A DNA stretch of 5,860 bases from an uncultured Lachnospiraceae bacterium. GTDB lineage: Bacteria > Bacillota > Clostridia > Lachnospirales > Lachnospiraceae. Positions 1 to 5,748 of this stretch are shown piece after piece. The position numbers were made by a program, and so were the translations under genes. The notes beneath the pieces are model-generated. The model was not told the DNA's origin. It saw only the letters and a program-made list of their open reading frames with translations, and made no database searches. Location of the stretch: positions 1-5,860 of the forward strand of contig CAJUTD010000022.1 in assembly GCA_910589635.1 (NCBI GenBank), given 5' to 3'. Positions within the stretch are counted from its first letter, which is position 1; the number at the start of each line of letters is the position of its first letter.

Positions 1-4
1 ATAC

Positions 5-22
5 AGTCCTTGGAGAGGGACT
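5..22 (+). other. Small hairpin in the region upstream of pth
   Basis: AGTCCTT (5-11) can pair with AGGGACT (16-22) around a GGAG loop, giving seven pairs including one G-U. What follows is A/C-rich with no run of T, so it is not an intrinsic terminator as seen here. It may be the end of a structure that begins left of the window, a leader hairpin of pth, or chance. Confidence 0.25.
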
Positions 23-52
23 ATAAACACTACTACTATATAATACGAGGAG
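22..52 (+). promoter_or_regulatory. Ribosome binding site of pth with upstream -10-like boxes
   Basis: AGGAG (48-52) lies nine bases before the ATG at 62 and clearly serves as the Shine-Dalgarno site. Two sigma-A-like -10 boxes lie upstream, TATAAA at 22-27 and a perfect TATAAT at 39-44. The perfect box would start transcription near 51, inside the Shine-Dalgarno site, so it is a poor candidate for driving pth. The 22-27 box would leave the site intact, but its -35 element would fall at or beyond the left edge. The ribosome binding site is well supported; the promoter is weak inference. Confidence 0.45.
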
Positions 53-61
53 AAATAAACC

Positions 62-622
62 ATGATTGTAATCGCCGGGCTGGGAAATCCCACGTCCAAA
101 TATAAAGGTACGCGCCACAATGTCGGTTTTGAGGTGATTGACATGCTGGCGGACAGATACAATATCCGAGTCAAAGATAAGAAACATCAAGCTTTGTGCG
201 GCATGGGGCTTATAGAAGGGCAGAAGGTACTATTGGTGAAACCGCAGACGTTCATGAATCTGAGTGTAGAAAGTGTTGGCGCAATTCTCAATTTTTATAA
301 GTTGGAACCGCAATCGCAGTTGATTGTCGTTTATGATGATGTCAGCTTAGAGCCTGGCAGGCTGCGCATACGCAAGAAGGGAAGTGCAGGAGGGCATAAT
401 GGCGTTAAGAGCGTCATCAGCCATGCAAAGACCCAGGAATTCCAGCGGGTGAAAGTCGGTGTGGGTGAGAAGCCGGAGGGGTGGGATCTTGCAGACTATG
501 TATTGCGCTGTCCACCGAGAAAGGAACGCATTCTGTTAAGGGAAGCCTTTGAGGATGCATGCACAGCAATTGGACTGATGGTTCAAGGGAAGACCGATCA
601 GGCCATGAATCAGTTTAATTAA
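62..622 (+). CDS. pth: Peptidyl-tRNA hydrolase (Pth)
   Basis: This cytosolic enzyme hydrolyses the ester bond between peptide and tRNA in peptidyl-tRNAs that drop off ribosomes, recycling the tRNA. The 186-residue product has the usual length of bacterial Pth and is complete. It opens with the family signature GLGNP followed by TRHNVGF (residues 6-23). Residues matching the known active site are present: Asn9, catalytic His19, Asn66 in FMNLS, Asp92 in the YDD segment and Asn113 in GGHNG (110-114). The C-terminal part (about 135-186), with WDLADYVL, matches the family's substrate-access region. The ATG at 62 is chosen because the signature begins within ten residues and AGGAG sits nine bases upstream. 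mfd follows 97 bases later on the same strand, an adjacency common in Firmicutes. The Bacillus gene fin, which lies between the two there, is not present. No unusual feature is seen. Confidence 0.97.
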   Translation: MIVIAGLGNPTSKYKGTRHNVGFEVIDMLADRYNIRVKDKKHQALCGMGLIEGQKVLLVKPQTFMNLSVESVGAILNFYKLEPQSQLIVVYDDVSLEPGRLRIRKKGSAGGHNGVKSVISHAKTQEFQRVKVGVGEKPEGWDLADYVLRCPPRKERILLREAFEDACTAIGLMVQGKTDQAMNQFN

Positions 623-671
623 TATATATTCTGGTCCATTTTGGTATGGCTGTGCGGCCTGAATGGCAGAG

Positions 672-677
672 TATAAT
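672..677 (+). promoter_or_regulatory. Possible internal -10 box upstream of mfd
   Basis: A perfect TATAAT lies 42 bases before the mfd start. No convincing -35 hexamer is found 16-18 bases upstream; the positions there read roughly GCTGTG, and the TG of an extended -10 is absent. It could be a weak secondary promoter letting mfd be made apart from pth, or a chance match in an A/T-rich gap. No intrinsic terminator is visible in 623-719, so read-through from pth into mfd is expected. Confidence 0.25.
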
Positions 678-692
678 TTTAAGCATCATAAA

Positions 693-716
693 TTGGGCAA
701 TGCCTAAGTAGGAGGG
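693..716 (+). promoter_or_regulatory. Ribosome binding site of mfd with small adjacent hairpin
   Basis: AGGAGGG (710-716) is a near-perfect Shine-Dalgarno site. It leaves only four bases between AGGAGG and the ATG at 720, which is shorter than the usual five to nine. A small hairpin, TTGGGC (693-698) with GCCTAA (702-707), one G-U pair and an AAT loop, ends two bases before it. The close spacing may lower mfd translation slightly; that is inference. Confidence 0.5.
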
Positions 717-719
717 AAA

Positions 720-3700
720 ATGAAAAGTTTTACAGAGCCCTTGGAAAGGCTCGAAGAATACAATAAATTAAAAGTAAAATTAACAAAAGAGAAAGGGATT
801 ATGCAGGTTTCCGGGTGTATTGACACTCAGAAGCCTCATTTCATGTATAGTCTTCTGGGTGGGGGGGACAGCGGCATAATCGTCACTTTTCAGGAACAGA
901 AAGCGCGGGAGATTTATGACGCTTACCGTTTCTTTGACAGGGATGTGGTCTATTATCCGGCCAAGGACGTGCTGTTTTACCAGTCAGATATCAGGGGAAA
1001 CCTGCTGACGGCAGAGCGGCTAACGGCGATCAAATCCCTGGTTGAGCGGGAACGTGTCACAGTAGTCACAACGTTTGACGCCTTGATGGACAGGGTGCTG
1101 CCGCTTGTGGAGATTAGCGGGTTTATTATGGAATACGCCGTCGCTGCCACATTGGATATGGAGGAGGCGAAGGGAAAACTGGTGCGCATGGGCTATGAGC
1201 GCAATTACCAGGTGGAGGGCGCCGGGCAGTTTGCCATCCGTGGTGGAATCCTCGACATTTTTCCGCTGACGGAGGAGAACCCCTACCGTATTGAGTTGTG
1301 GGGAGATGAGATCGACTCTATTCGCAGCTTTGATGTGGAGAGCCAGAGGTCAATAGAGAATTTACAGAAGGTGCGCATCTATCCGGCAAGCGAGGTCGTG
1401 CTGTCAGAGGAGCGCATAAACCAAGGGCTGGCGAAGATAGAGCAGGAGAAAGAACGACTGTATACATCCTTTCGGCAGGAGATGAAGACGGAGGAGGCGC
1501 ATCGGCTGAAAACATCGGTGGAAGCGCTGGCGGAAGAGGTCGCAGAGCTTGGGCAGAGCAGCGGATTGGATAGTTATCTGGCTTATTTTGCAGAGGAAAC
1601 AGTCTCATTTTTGGACTATTTTGATAGGGAAAAAACGGTTGTATTTTTGGATGAGCCGGCAAGGATTGCGGAAAAAGGGCGGGTATTGGGCCAGGAGTTT
1701 GCCGAGAGTATGCAGCACCGCCTGCAAAAAGGCTATATTTTGCCAGGTCAGATGAACGCCTTGTATACGGGAGAAGAAATTTTAGCCAAAATGCAACGTC
1801 AGAAATGTGTGGCTTTGACAACGCTTGATTTAAAGGTAAATGAAATAGATATAAAAACAAGATATAATATAACGACGAGAACGGTCAACCCCTATAACCG
1901 CAGTTTTGAACTGTTGGTGAAAGATTTGCAACAGTACCGCAGGAAAAAGTATCAGGTAATTCTTTTGTCGGGTTCGGCTACAAGGGCTAAGCATCTGGCA
2001 GAAGATTTGCAGGCGGAGGGCCTTAGTTCCTTTTACAGTGAGGATTACGGCCATTTGATACAGGCTGGGGAAGTGATGGTGGCCTATGGCAAGCTGAAAA
2101 AGGGCTTTGAGTACCCGGATCTCAAGTTTGTGGTGATTACGGAGAGCGATATTTTCGGCGGAGAGAAGAAGCGCAAGAAAAAACGTAAGATTTATGAGGG
2201 CGAGAAGATTCAGAGCTTTACGGATCTGAGCGTGGGAGATTACGTTGTACATGAGCAGTACGGTGTAGGTGTTTACCGTGGTATTGAGAAGATTGAGATT
2301 GAGAAGACGGCGAAAGACTATGTAAAGATTGAGTATGACAAGGGCAGTACGTTGTATGTGCTTGCCACACAGCTGGAAGCAATTCAAAAGTATGCCGGAG
2401 CCGAGGCCAAGAAGCCTAAGATTAACCGGCTGGACGGGCAGGAGTGGAAAAAGACCAAAAACCGTGTCCGAGGCGCGGTAAATGAGATTGCCAAGGAGCT
2501 GGTGGAGCTCTATGCCGCCAGACAGCAGACGGAAGGGTTCGTATACGGGCCGGATACCGTGTGGCAGAAGGAGTTTGAAGAGCTGTTTCCTTTTGAGGAG
2601 ACAGAGGACCAGGCTTTGGCGATTGAGGCGACGAAGCGGGATATGGAGAGCAAGAAGATTATGGACCGCCTGATCTGCGGGGATGTAGGCTATGGCAAGA
2701 CGGAAATCGCCATCCGTGCCGCTTTTAAGGCGGTGCAGGAAGGTAAACAGGTGGCGTATCTGGTGCCGACCACAATTTTGGCGCAGCAACACTATAATAC
2801 GTTTGCCCAGCGGATGAAAGATTTTCCGGTGCGGGTGGATTTAATGTGCCGTTTCTGCACAAACACTCAGATGAAACAGACTGTAGCGGACTTAAAGCGT
2901 GGCATGGCTGATATTGTGATTGGCACGCACCGCATTCTATCTAAAGATGTGGAATTCAAAGATTTGGGCCTGCTCATCATTGATGAGGAACAGCGATTTG
3001 GCGTGGCACATAAGGAAAAGATAAAGCAGATGAAAAAGGATGTGGATGTGCTGACGCTGACGGCAACCCCGATTCCCAGGACGCTGCATATGAGCCTGAT
3101 TGGCATTCGTGATATGAGCGTTCTCGAAGAGCCGCCGATGGACCGCCTGCCAATTCAGACCTATGTGATGGAGTACAATGAGGAAATTGTGCGCGAGGCG
3201 GTGAACCGTGAACTTGCACGAGGCGGACAGGTTTTTTATGTGTTTAACCGCGTCAATCAGATTGTGGAGGTTACCTCTAAGATTGCAGAGCTGGTGCCGG
3301 AGGCAAACGTGGCTTTTGCCCATGGGCAGATGAAGGAGCGGGAGCTTGAGAATATCATGTATCAGTTTATCAATGGGGAGATCGACGTTTTAGTAAGCAC
3401 CACCATCATTGAGACCGGGCTTGATATTTCTAATGTAAACACAATGATAATCCACGATGCTGACAATATGGGGCTGTCCCAACTCTATCAGCTCCGCGGC
3501 AGGGTGGGGCGTTCCAACCGTACTGCCTATGCGTTTTTGATGTACCGCAGGAATAAGATGTTAAAGGAAGTAGCGGAGAAACGCCTATCGGCGATCCGGG
3601 AATTCACAGAGCTGGGCAGCGGCTTCAAGATTGCCATGCGGGATTTAGAAATCCGGGGAGCGGGAAATCTGCTGGGTGCAAGGCAGCATGGACATATGGA

Positions 3701-4253
3701 GGCGGTGGGCTATGATCTCTACTGTAAGATGCTCAATGAGGCGGTGAAGAACCTCAAAGGAGAGAAGACAGAGGAGCAGTTTGAGACGACGCTCGAGTTA
3801 AATGTGGATGCATTTATTCCGCCAACGTATATTCCCAATGAATTTCAGAAACTTGATATTTATAAGCGGATTGCAGTCATTGCCGACAGAGAAGAGAGTG
3901 AGGAGATGATGGAGGAGCTGATTGACCGTTTCGGGGAACCGCCGAGGTCTGTGGAGAATCTTCTGGCAATCGCACAGTTGAGAGCGAAAGCGCATGATTG
4001 CTATTATACTGAGATTAAAGAGAGTAGAGATAAAATTAAATTTGCATTCTATTATCAGGCAAAGATAAACCCGGGGAACATTATGCAGATGGCGGAGAAA
4101 TACGAGGGCGCGCTTAAATTTGTGCGGGATATGAAGACGCCGTATTTTGAGTATAGCAAAGATAACAATACTCGCTTAAAGGCCCTGGGAGTTTTAGAGC
4201 AGGTGGAGATGATATTGAATGATACCAGGGAGCTTTTGGTAGATGAAAGATAG
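720..4253 (+). CDS. mfd: Transcription-repair coupling factor Mfd
   Basis: Mfd is an ATP-driven DNA translocase that pushes stalled RNA polymerase off damaged DNA and recruits UvrA to start nucleotide excision repair. The 1177-residue product is full length. The N-terminal UvrB-like module spans about 1-350; R174, R190 and W194 line up with E. coli UvrA-contact residues R165, R181 and F185. The CarD-like RNA polymerase interaction domain is at about 498-560 (GDYVVHEQYGVGVYRGI), preceded by a very basic stretch (483-490). The helicase motor follows: Walker A GDVGYGKT (654-661), motif Ia LVPTTILAQQ (681-690), DEEQ (755-758), TATPIPRT (781-788), motif V at 893-903 and QLRGRVGR (924-931). The RecG-like translocation motif lies at 955-1001, with R955, R979 and Q989 equivalent to E. 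coli R929, R953 and Q963. The regulatory C-terminal D7 domain covers about 1025-1177. The ATG at 720 has its own AGGAGG. The segment usually reading SRFRT reads CRFCT (710-714). Confidence 0.98.
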   Translation: MKSFTEPLERLEEYNKLKVKLTKEKGIMQVSGCIDTQKPHFMYSLLGGGDSGIIVTFQEQKAREIYDAYRFFDRDVVYYPAKDVLFYQSDIRGNLLTAERLTAIKSLVERERVTVVTTFDALMDRVLPLVEISGFIMEYAVAATLDMEEAKGKLVRMGYERNYQVEGAGQFAIRGGILDIFPLTEENPYRIELWGDEIDSIRSFDVESQRSIENLQKVRIYPASEVVLSEERINQGLAKIEQEKERLYTSFRQEMKTEEAHRLKTSVEALAEEVAELGQSSGLDSYLAYFAEETVSFLDYFDREKTVVFLDEPARIAEKGRVLGQEFAESMQHRLQKGYILPGQMNALYTGEEILAKMQRQKCVALTTLDLKVNEIDIKTRYNITTRTVNPYNRSFELLVKDLQQYRRKKYQVILLSGSATRAKHLAEDLQAEGLSSFYSEDYGHLIQAGEVMVAYGKLKKGFEYPDLKFVVITESDIFGGEKKRKKKRKIYEGEKIQSFTDLSVGDYVVHEQYGVGVYRGIEKIEIEKTAKDYVKIEYDKGSTLYVLATQLEAIQKYAGAEAKKPKINRLDGQEWKKTKNRVRGAVNEIAKELVELYAARQQTEGFVYGPDTVWQKEFEELFPFEETEDQALAIEATKRDMESKKIMDRLICGDVGYGKTEIAIRAAFKAVQEGKQVAYLVPTTILAQQHYNTFAQRMKDFPVRVDLMCRFCTNTQMKQTVADLKRGMADIVIGTHRILSKDVEFKDLGLLIIDEEQRFGVAHKEKIKQMKKDVDVLTLTATPIPRTLHMSLIGIRDMSVLEEPPMDRLPIQTYVMEYNEEIVREAVNRELARGGQVFYVFNRVNQIVEVTSKIAELVPEANVAFAHGQMKERELENIMYQFINGEIDVLVSTTIIETGLDISNVNTMIIHDADNMGLSQLYQLRGRVGRSNRTAYAFLMYRRNKMLKEVAEKRLSAIREFTELGSGFKIAMRDLEIRGAGNLLGARQHGHMEAVGYDLYCKMLNEAVKNLKGEKTEEQFETTLELNVDAFIPPTYIPNEFQKLDIYKRIAVIADREESEEMMEELIDRFGEPPRSVENLLAIAQLRAKAHDCYYTEIKESRDKIKFAFYYQAKINPGNIMQMAEKYEGALKFVRDMKTPYFEYSKDNNTRLKALGVLEQVEMILNDTRELLVDER

Positions 4254-4286
4254 TTGCGAAAAATCTGTGAAATCAGAGAAAAATAG

Positions 4287-4315
4287 TTGCTAGCACGAAA
4301 AAAAAGAACTATAAT
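4287..4315 (+). promoter_or_regulatory. Sigma-A type promoter for the lipoprotein gene
   Basis: TTGCTA (4287-4292, four of six consensus bases) is followed by exactly 17 bases and a perfect TATAAT (4310-4315). The spacer carries a run of eight A (4298-4305). Transcription would start near A4322, giving a 5' leader of about 113 bases before the ATG at 4435. The promoter begins 34 bases after the mfd stop, so the downstream gene can be expressed independently of mfd. No intrinsic terminator for mfd is visible in between, so some read-through is also likely. Confidence 0.7.
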
Positions 4316-4321
4316 ACTATT

Positions 4322-4434
4322 AAATGCGCCGGAGAAACGGGCGTAAGTTTTGCCGCGGCAGCCGGCAGGGGAGTCGAAATCCCTTGCGGCGGGCGTTCCG
4401 TGGGGAAAATTAAAGATACGCACAGGAGGATATT
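4322..4434 (+). promoter_or_regulatory. Long structured GC-rich 5' leader of the lipoprotein gene
   Basis: Bases 4326-4405 are about 70% G+C (56 of 80), against about 26% in 4254-4325 and 31% in 4406-4434. Three compatible stems can be drawn by hand. Stem 1 is TGCGCC (4325-4330) with GGCGTA (4340-4345). Stem 2 spans 4361-4390, eleven pairs with one bulged G and a seven-base GTCGAAA loop. Stem 3 is 4396-4402 with 4421-4428 and bulges A4424; it would cover most of the AGGAGG site (4424-4429). Between stems 1 and 2 lies the perfect palindrome TGCCGCGGCA (4351-4360). I do not recognise a known riboswitch or thermometer class. The structure is seen in the sequence; a regulatory role is inference. 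Confidence 0.4.
4424..4429 (+). promoter_or_regulatory. Shine-Dalgarno site of the lipoprotein gene
   Basis: A perfect AGGAGG sits five bases before the ATG at 4435, and this fixes the start. Most of it can pair with the upstream segment TTCCGTG (4396-4402), together with the CAC at 4421-4423, so access may depend on leader folding. Confidence 0.85.
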
Positions 4435-5556
4435 ATGAAAGTGAGAAAATTACTGCCGCTGCTCATGGCTGCGGTATTGGGAGTGTCCGCGTTGGCCGGA
4501 TGCGGCAATAGTATTGATGCGGATAAGGTTGGTGCAACGCTGGATGGGCAGGAGATTTCTTTAGGGTTTATGAACTTCATGGCTCGTTATCAGCAGGCAA
4601 TTTATGATGGACAGTTTTCTTCTATGTTTGGCGAGCAGACAGATACTTGGAGCCAGGAGCTGTTTGAACAGGGCACAGATGCTGAGACGTCCGTGAAGAA
4701 CAATGTTGCCGACAGCATAGAGGAATTTTATTTGCTGGAAAAACATATGGCAGATTATAAAGTTGAGATTTCGGACGAAGAGCTCACAGCTGTCGATGAA
4801 GCTGCCGACAAATTTATGAAGGATAATTCCAAGAAGGCGTTGAAGCAGCTGGGAGCAACGAAGGAATATGTAAAAGAAATGCTGCGCCTTTCCACGATCC
4901 AGGCCAAAATGCGCATTGCAATCCATGCAGAAGTGGATACAGAAGTGTCTGACGAGGAAGCTGCGCAGAAGACAATCAGTTATGTGCAGGTAGCTTGCAA
5001 ATCTACCACAGATGAAGAAGGCAAGACTGTAGAATATACAGAGGAAGAAAAAGAAAACATTAAGAAACAGGTAGAGGATTTCCGTAAATCAGCCAAAGAT
5101 GATTTTAAGGCGGCGGCAGAAAGTGCAGGCTATACGGTATCAGAGGCTTCTTTTGGCGATAAAGATGAGAGCTATACCTTAGATGATGCAGTTATTGAGG
5201 CGGCTAAGAAATTGTCTGAGGGCAAGATCAGCAAGGTAATTACTACAGACGATAATTACTATGTGGTGCGTATGGACAGCACATTTGACAAGGAAGCAAC
5301 AGAGACGAAGAAGAAATCCATTGTCACTACACGTAAGAATGAGCATTACACAGAGGTTTGTGATGGTTATAAGGAAAACGCAAAATTTGAACTTAACGAG
5401 GAAGAGTGGGCAAAGGTTAAGTTTGATGAACTGTTTTCCATAAAGGCAGCAGAGACCGATGAAGCGGCTGATGATGCAGCTGACGGAGCTGCAACGGATG
5501 AAGCGGGAAGTGATGACGCCGCAGCCGATGATGAGAAAGCAGACACACAAGAGTAA
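4435..5556 (+). CDS. SurA/PrsA-like lipoprotein, degenerate parvulin-type foldase
   Basis: This is probably an extracytoplasmic lipoprotein that helps secreted proteins fold, as PrsA does in Bacillus. Residues 1-22 form a lipoprotein signal peptide: basic MKVRK, a hydrophobic core at about 6-19, then lipobox LAGC with Cys23 as the expected lipidated residue. Residues about 28-165 are charged and helix-rich and resemble the SurA N-terminal chaperone domain. Residues about 180-285 resemble a parvulin prolyl-isomerase fold: ISYVQV in place of the first strand, then LSEGKISKVI (260-269) and NYYVVRM (274-280). The usual parvulin histidines at the first and last of these positions appear to be Tyr183 and Tyr276, so catalysis is doubtful. 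Residues about 335-373 form an Ala/Asp/Glu-rich tail. The start is fixed by AGGAGG five bases upstream and by the signal peptide. It has its own promoter and structured leader, and it ends 119 bases before a strong terminator. The lipoprotein call is firm; the isomerase label is by architecture only. Confidence 0.8.
   Translation: MKVRKLLPLLMAAVLGVSALAGCGNSIDADKVGATLDGQEISLGFMNFMARYQQAIYDGQFSSMFGEQTDTWSQELFEQGTDAETSVKNNVADSIEEFYLLEKHMADYKVEISDEELTAVDEAADKFMKDNSKKALKQLGATKEYVKEMLRLSTIQAKMRIAIHAEVDTEVSDEEAAQKTISYVQVACKSTTDEEGKTVEYTEEEKENIKKQVEDFRKSAKDDFKAAAESAGYTVSEASFGDKDESYTLDDAVIEAAKKLSEGKISKVITTDDNYYVVRMDSTFDKEATETKKKSIVTTRKNEHYTEVCDGYKENAKFELNEEEWAKVKFDELFSIKAAETDEAADDAADGAATDEAGSDDAAADDEKADTQE
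5437..5553 (+). repeat. Acidic low-complexity tail with an imperfect 13-codon tandem repeat
   Basis: The end of the lipoprotein gene encodes an Ala/Asp/Glu-rich tail (residues 335-373). Residues 341-353 and 354-366 both begin TDEA and share the same composition. At DNA level GATGAAGCGG occurs at 5458-5467 and 5497-5506, exactly 39 bases (13 codons) apart. This suggests an old tandem duplication that has since drifted. Confidence 0.5.
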
Positions 5557-5584
5557 AACGGCAGAAATGATTTCCGCAGGCAAT

Positions 5585-5599
5585 GTACTTATAAAGTAC
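5585..5599 (+). repeat. Small perfect hairpin downstream of the lipoprotein gene
   Basis: GTACTT (5585-5590) and AAGTAC (5594-5599) form a perfect six-pair stem with an ATA loop. ACGGC (5558-5562) and GCCGT (5610-5614) could close a larger stem around it. No run of T follows, so it is not an intrinsic terminator. It may be a 3'-end structure or chance. Confidence 0.3.
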
Positions 5600-5629
5600 T
5601 AAGCAAACAGCCGTACGCGCGCGGGGTAT

Positions 5630-5658
5630 TTGGCCTGCTGGATTTAGCCGGTTTTAAC
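5630..5658 (+). promoter_or_regulatory. Weak candidate promoter for the last gene
   Basis: TTGGCC (5630-5635) and TTTAAC (5653-5658) are separated by 17 bases, and each matches four of six sigma-A consensus bases. Transcription from here would begin near 5665, so the transcript would carry the terminator hairpin in its leader. The -10-like box also overlaps a small stem (5648-5661). No better promoter was found between 5557 and 5748. The match is weak and could be chance. Confidence 0.2.
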
Positions 5659-5675
5659 TGGATATTGTAATTGGG

Positions 5676-5720
5676 AGAGGGTATGCGAGACGAAAGAATA
5701 TCGTTTCCATACCCTCTTTT
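5676..5720 (+). terminator. Strong rho-independent terminator
   Basis: AGAGGGTATG (5676-5685) is the perfect reverse complement of CATACCCTCT (5708-5717). Inside it, past a single bulged C5686, GAGACGA (5687-5693) pairs with TCGTTTC (5701-5707) through one G-U, leaving a seven-base loop (5694-5700). The stem of about 17 pairs is followed by TTTT and an A/T-rich stretch. The T run lies only on the plus-strand 3' side, so it ends transcription coming from the lipoprotein gene. It lies 119 bases past that gene's stop and 28 bases before the next start codon. Confidence 0.88.
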
Positions 5721-5748
5721 ATATCTTAGAGGATTAAGGTGTGAAAGG

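Noticed and set aside
39..44. Perfect TATAAT just upstream of pth as its promoter
   Set aside because: The expected transcript start near 51 falls inside the AGGAG ribosome binding site, and the -35 position is poor.
1318..1860. Minus-strand open frame of 180 codons inside mfd
   Set aside because: It is antisense to the conserved N-terminal part of mfd and its product is Pro/Ser/Leu-rich low complexity. No domain is recognisable.
1830..2792. Long minus-strand open frame of 320 codons inside mfd
   Set aside because: It lies wholly antisense to the conserved helicase and RNA polymerase interaction domains of mfd. Its product is Leu/His/Arg-rich with no recognisable domain, as expected for a shadow of codon bias.
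4264..4282. Possible minus-strand terminator after mfd (TCTG/CAGA stem followed by T5 on the minus strand)
   Set aside because: The stem is only four pairs with a six-base loop, and no minus-strand gene is present that would need it.
4367..4385. Resemblance of the stem 2 loop (GTCGAAA) to a tRNA T-arm
   Set aside because: The loop is only similar to TTCGAAT. No acceptor stem, D-arm or anticodon arm can be drawn around it, so it is not a tRNA.
4055..4423. Minus-strand open frame of 122 codons across the end of mfd and the leader
   Set aside because: It overlaps the mfd D7 domain, the promoter and the structured leader. Its product shows no recognisable domain and the frame is explained by the plus-strand features.
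5616..5623. Alternating CGCGCGCG (possible Z-DNA or palindromic operator)
   Set aside because: Only eight bases long, with no matching half-sites or flanking symmetry; most likely chance.
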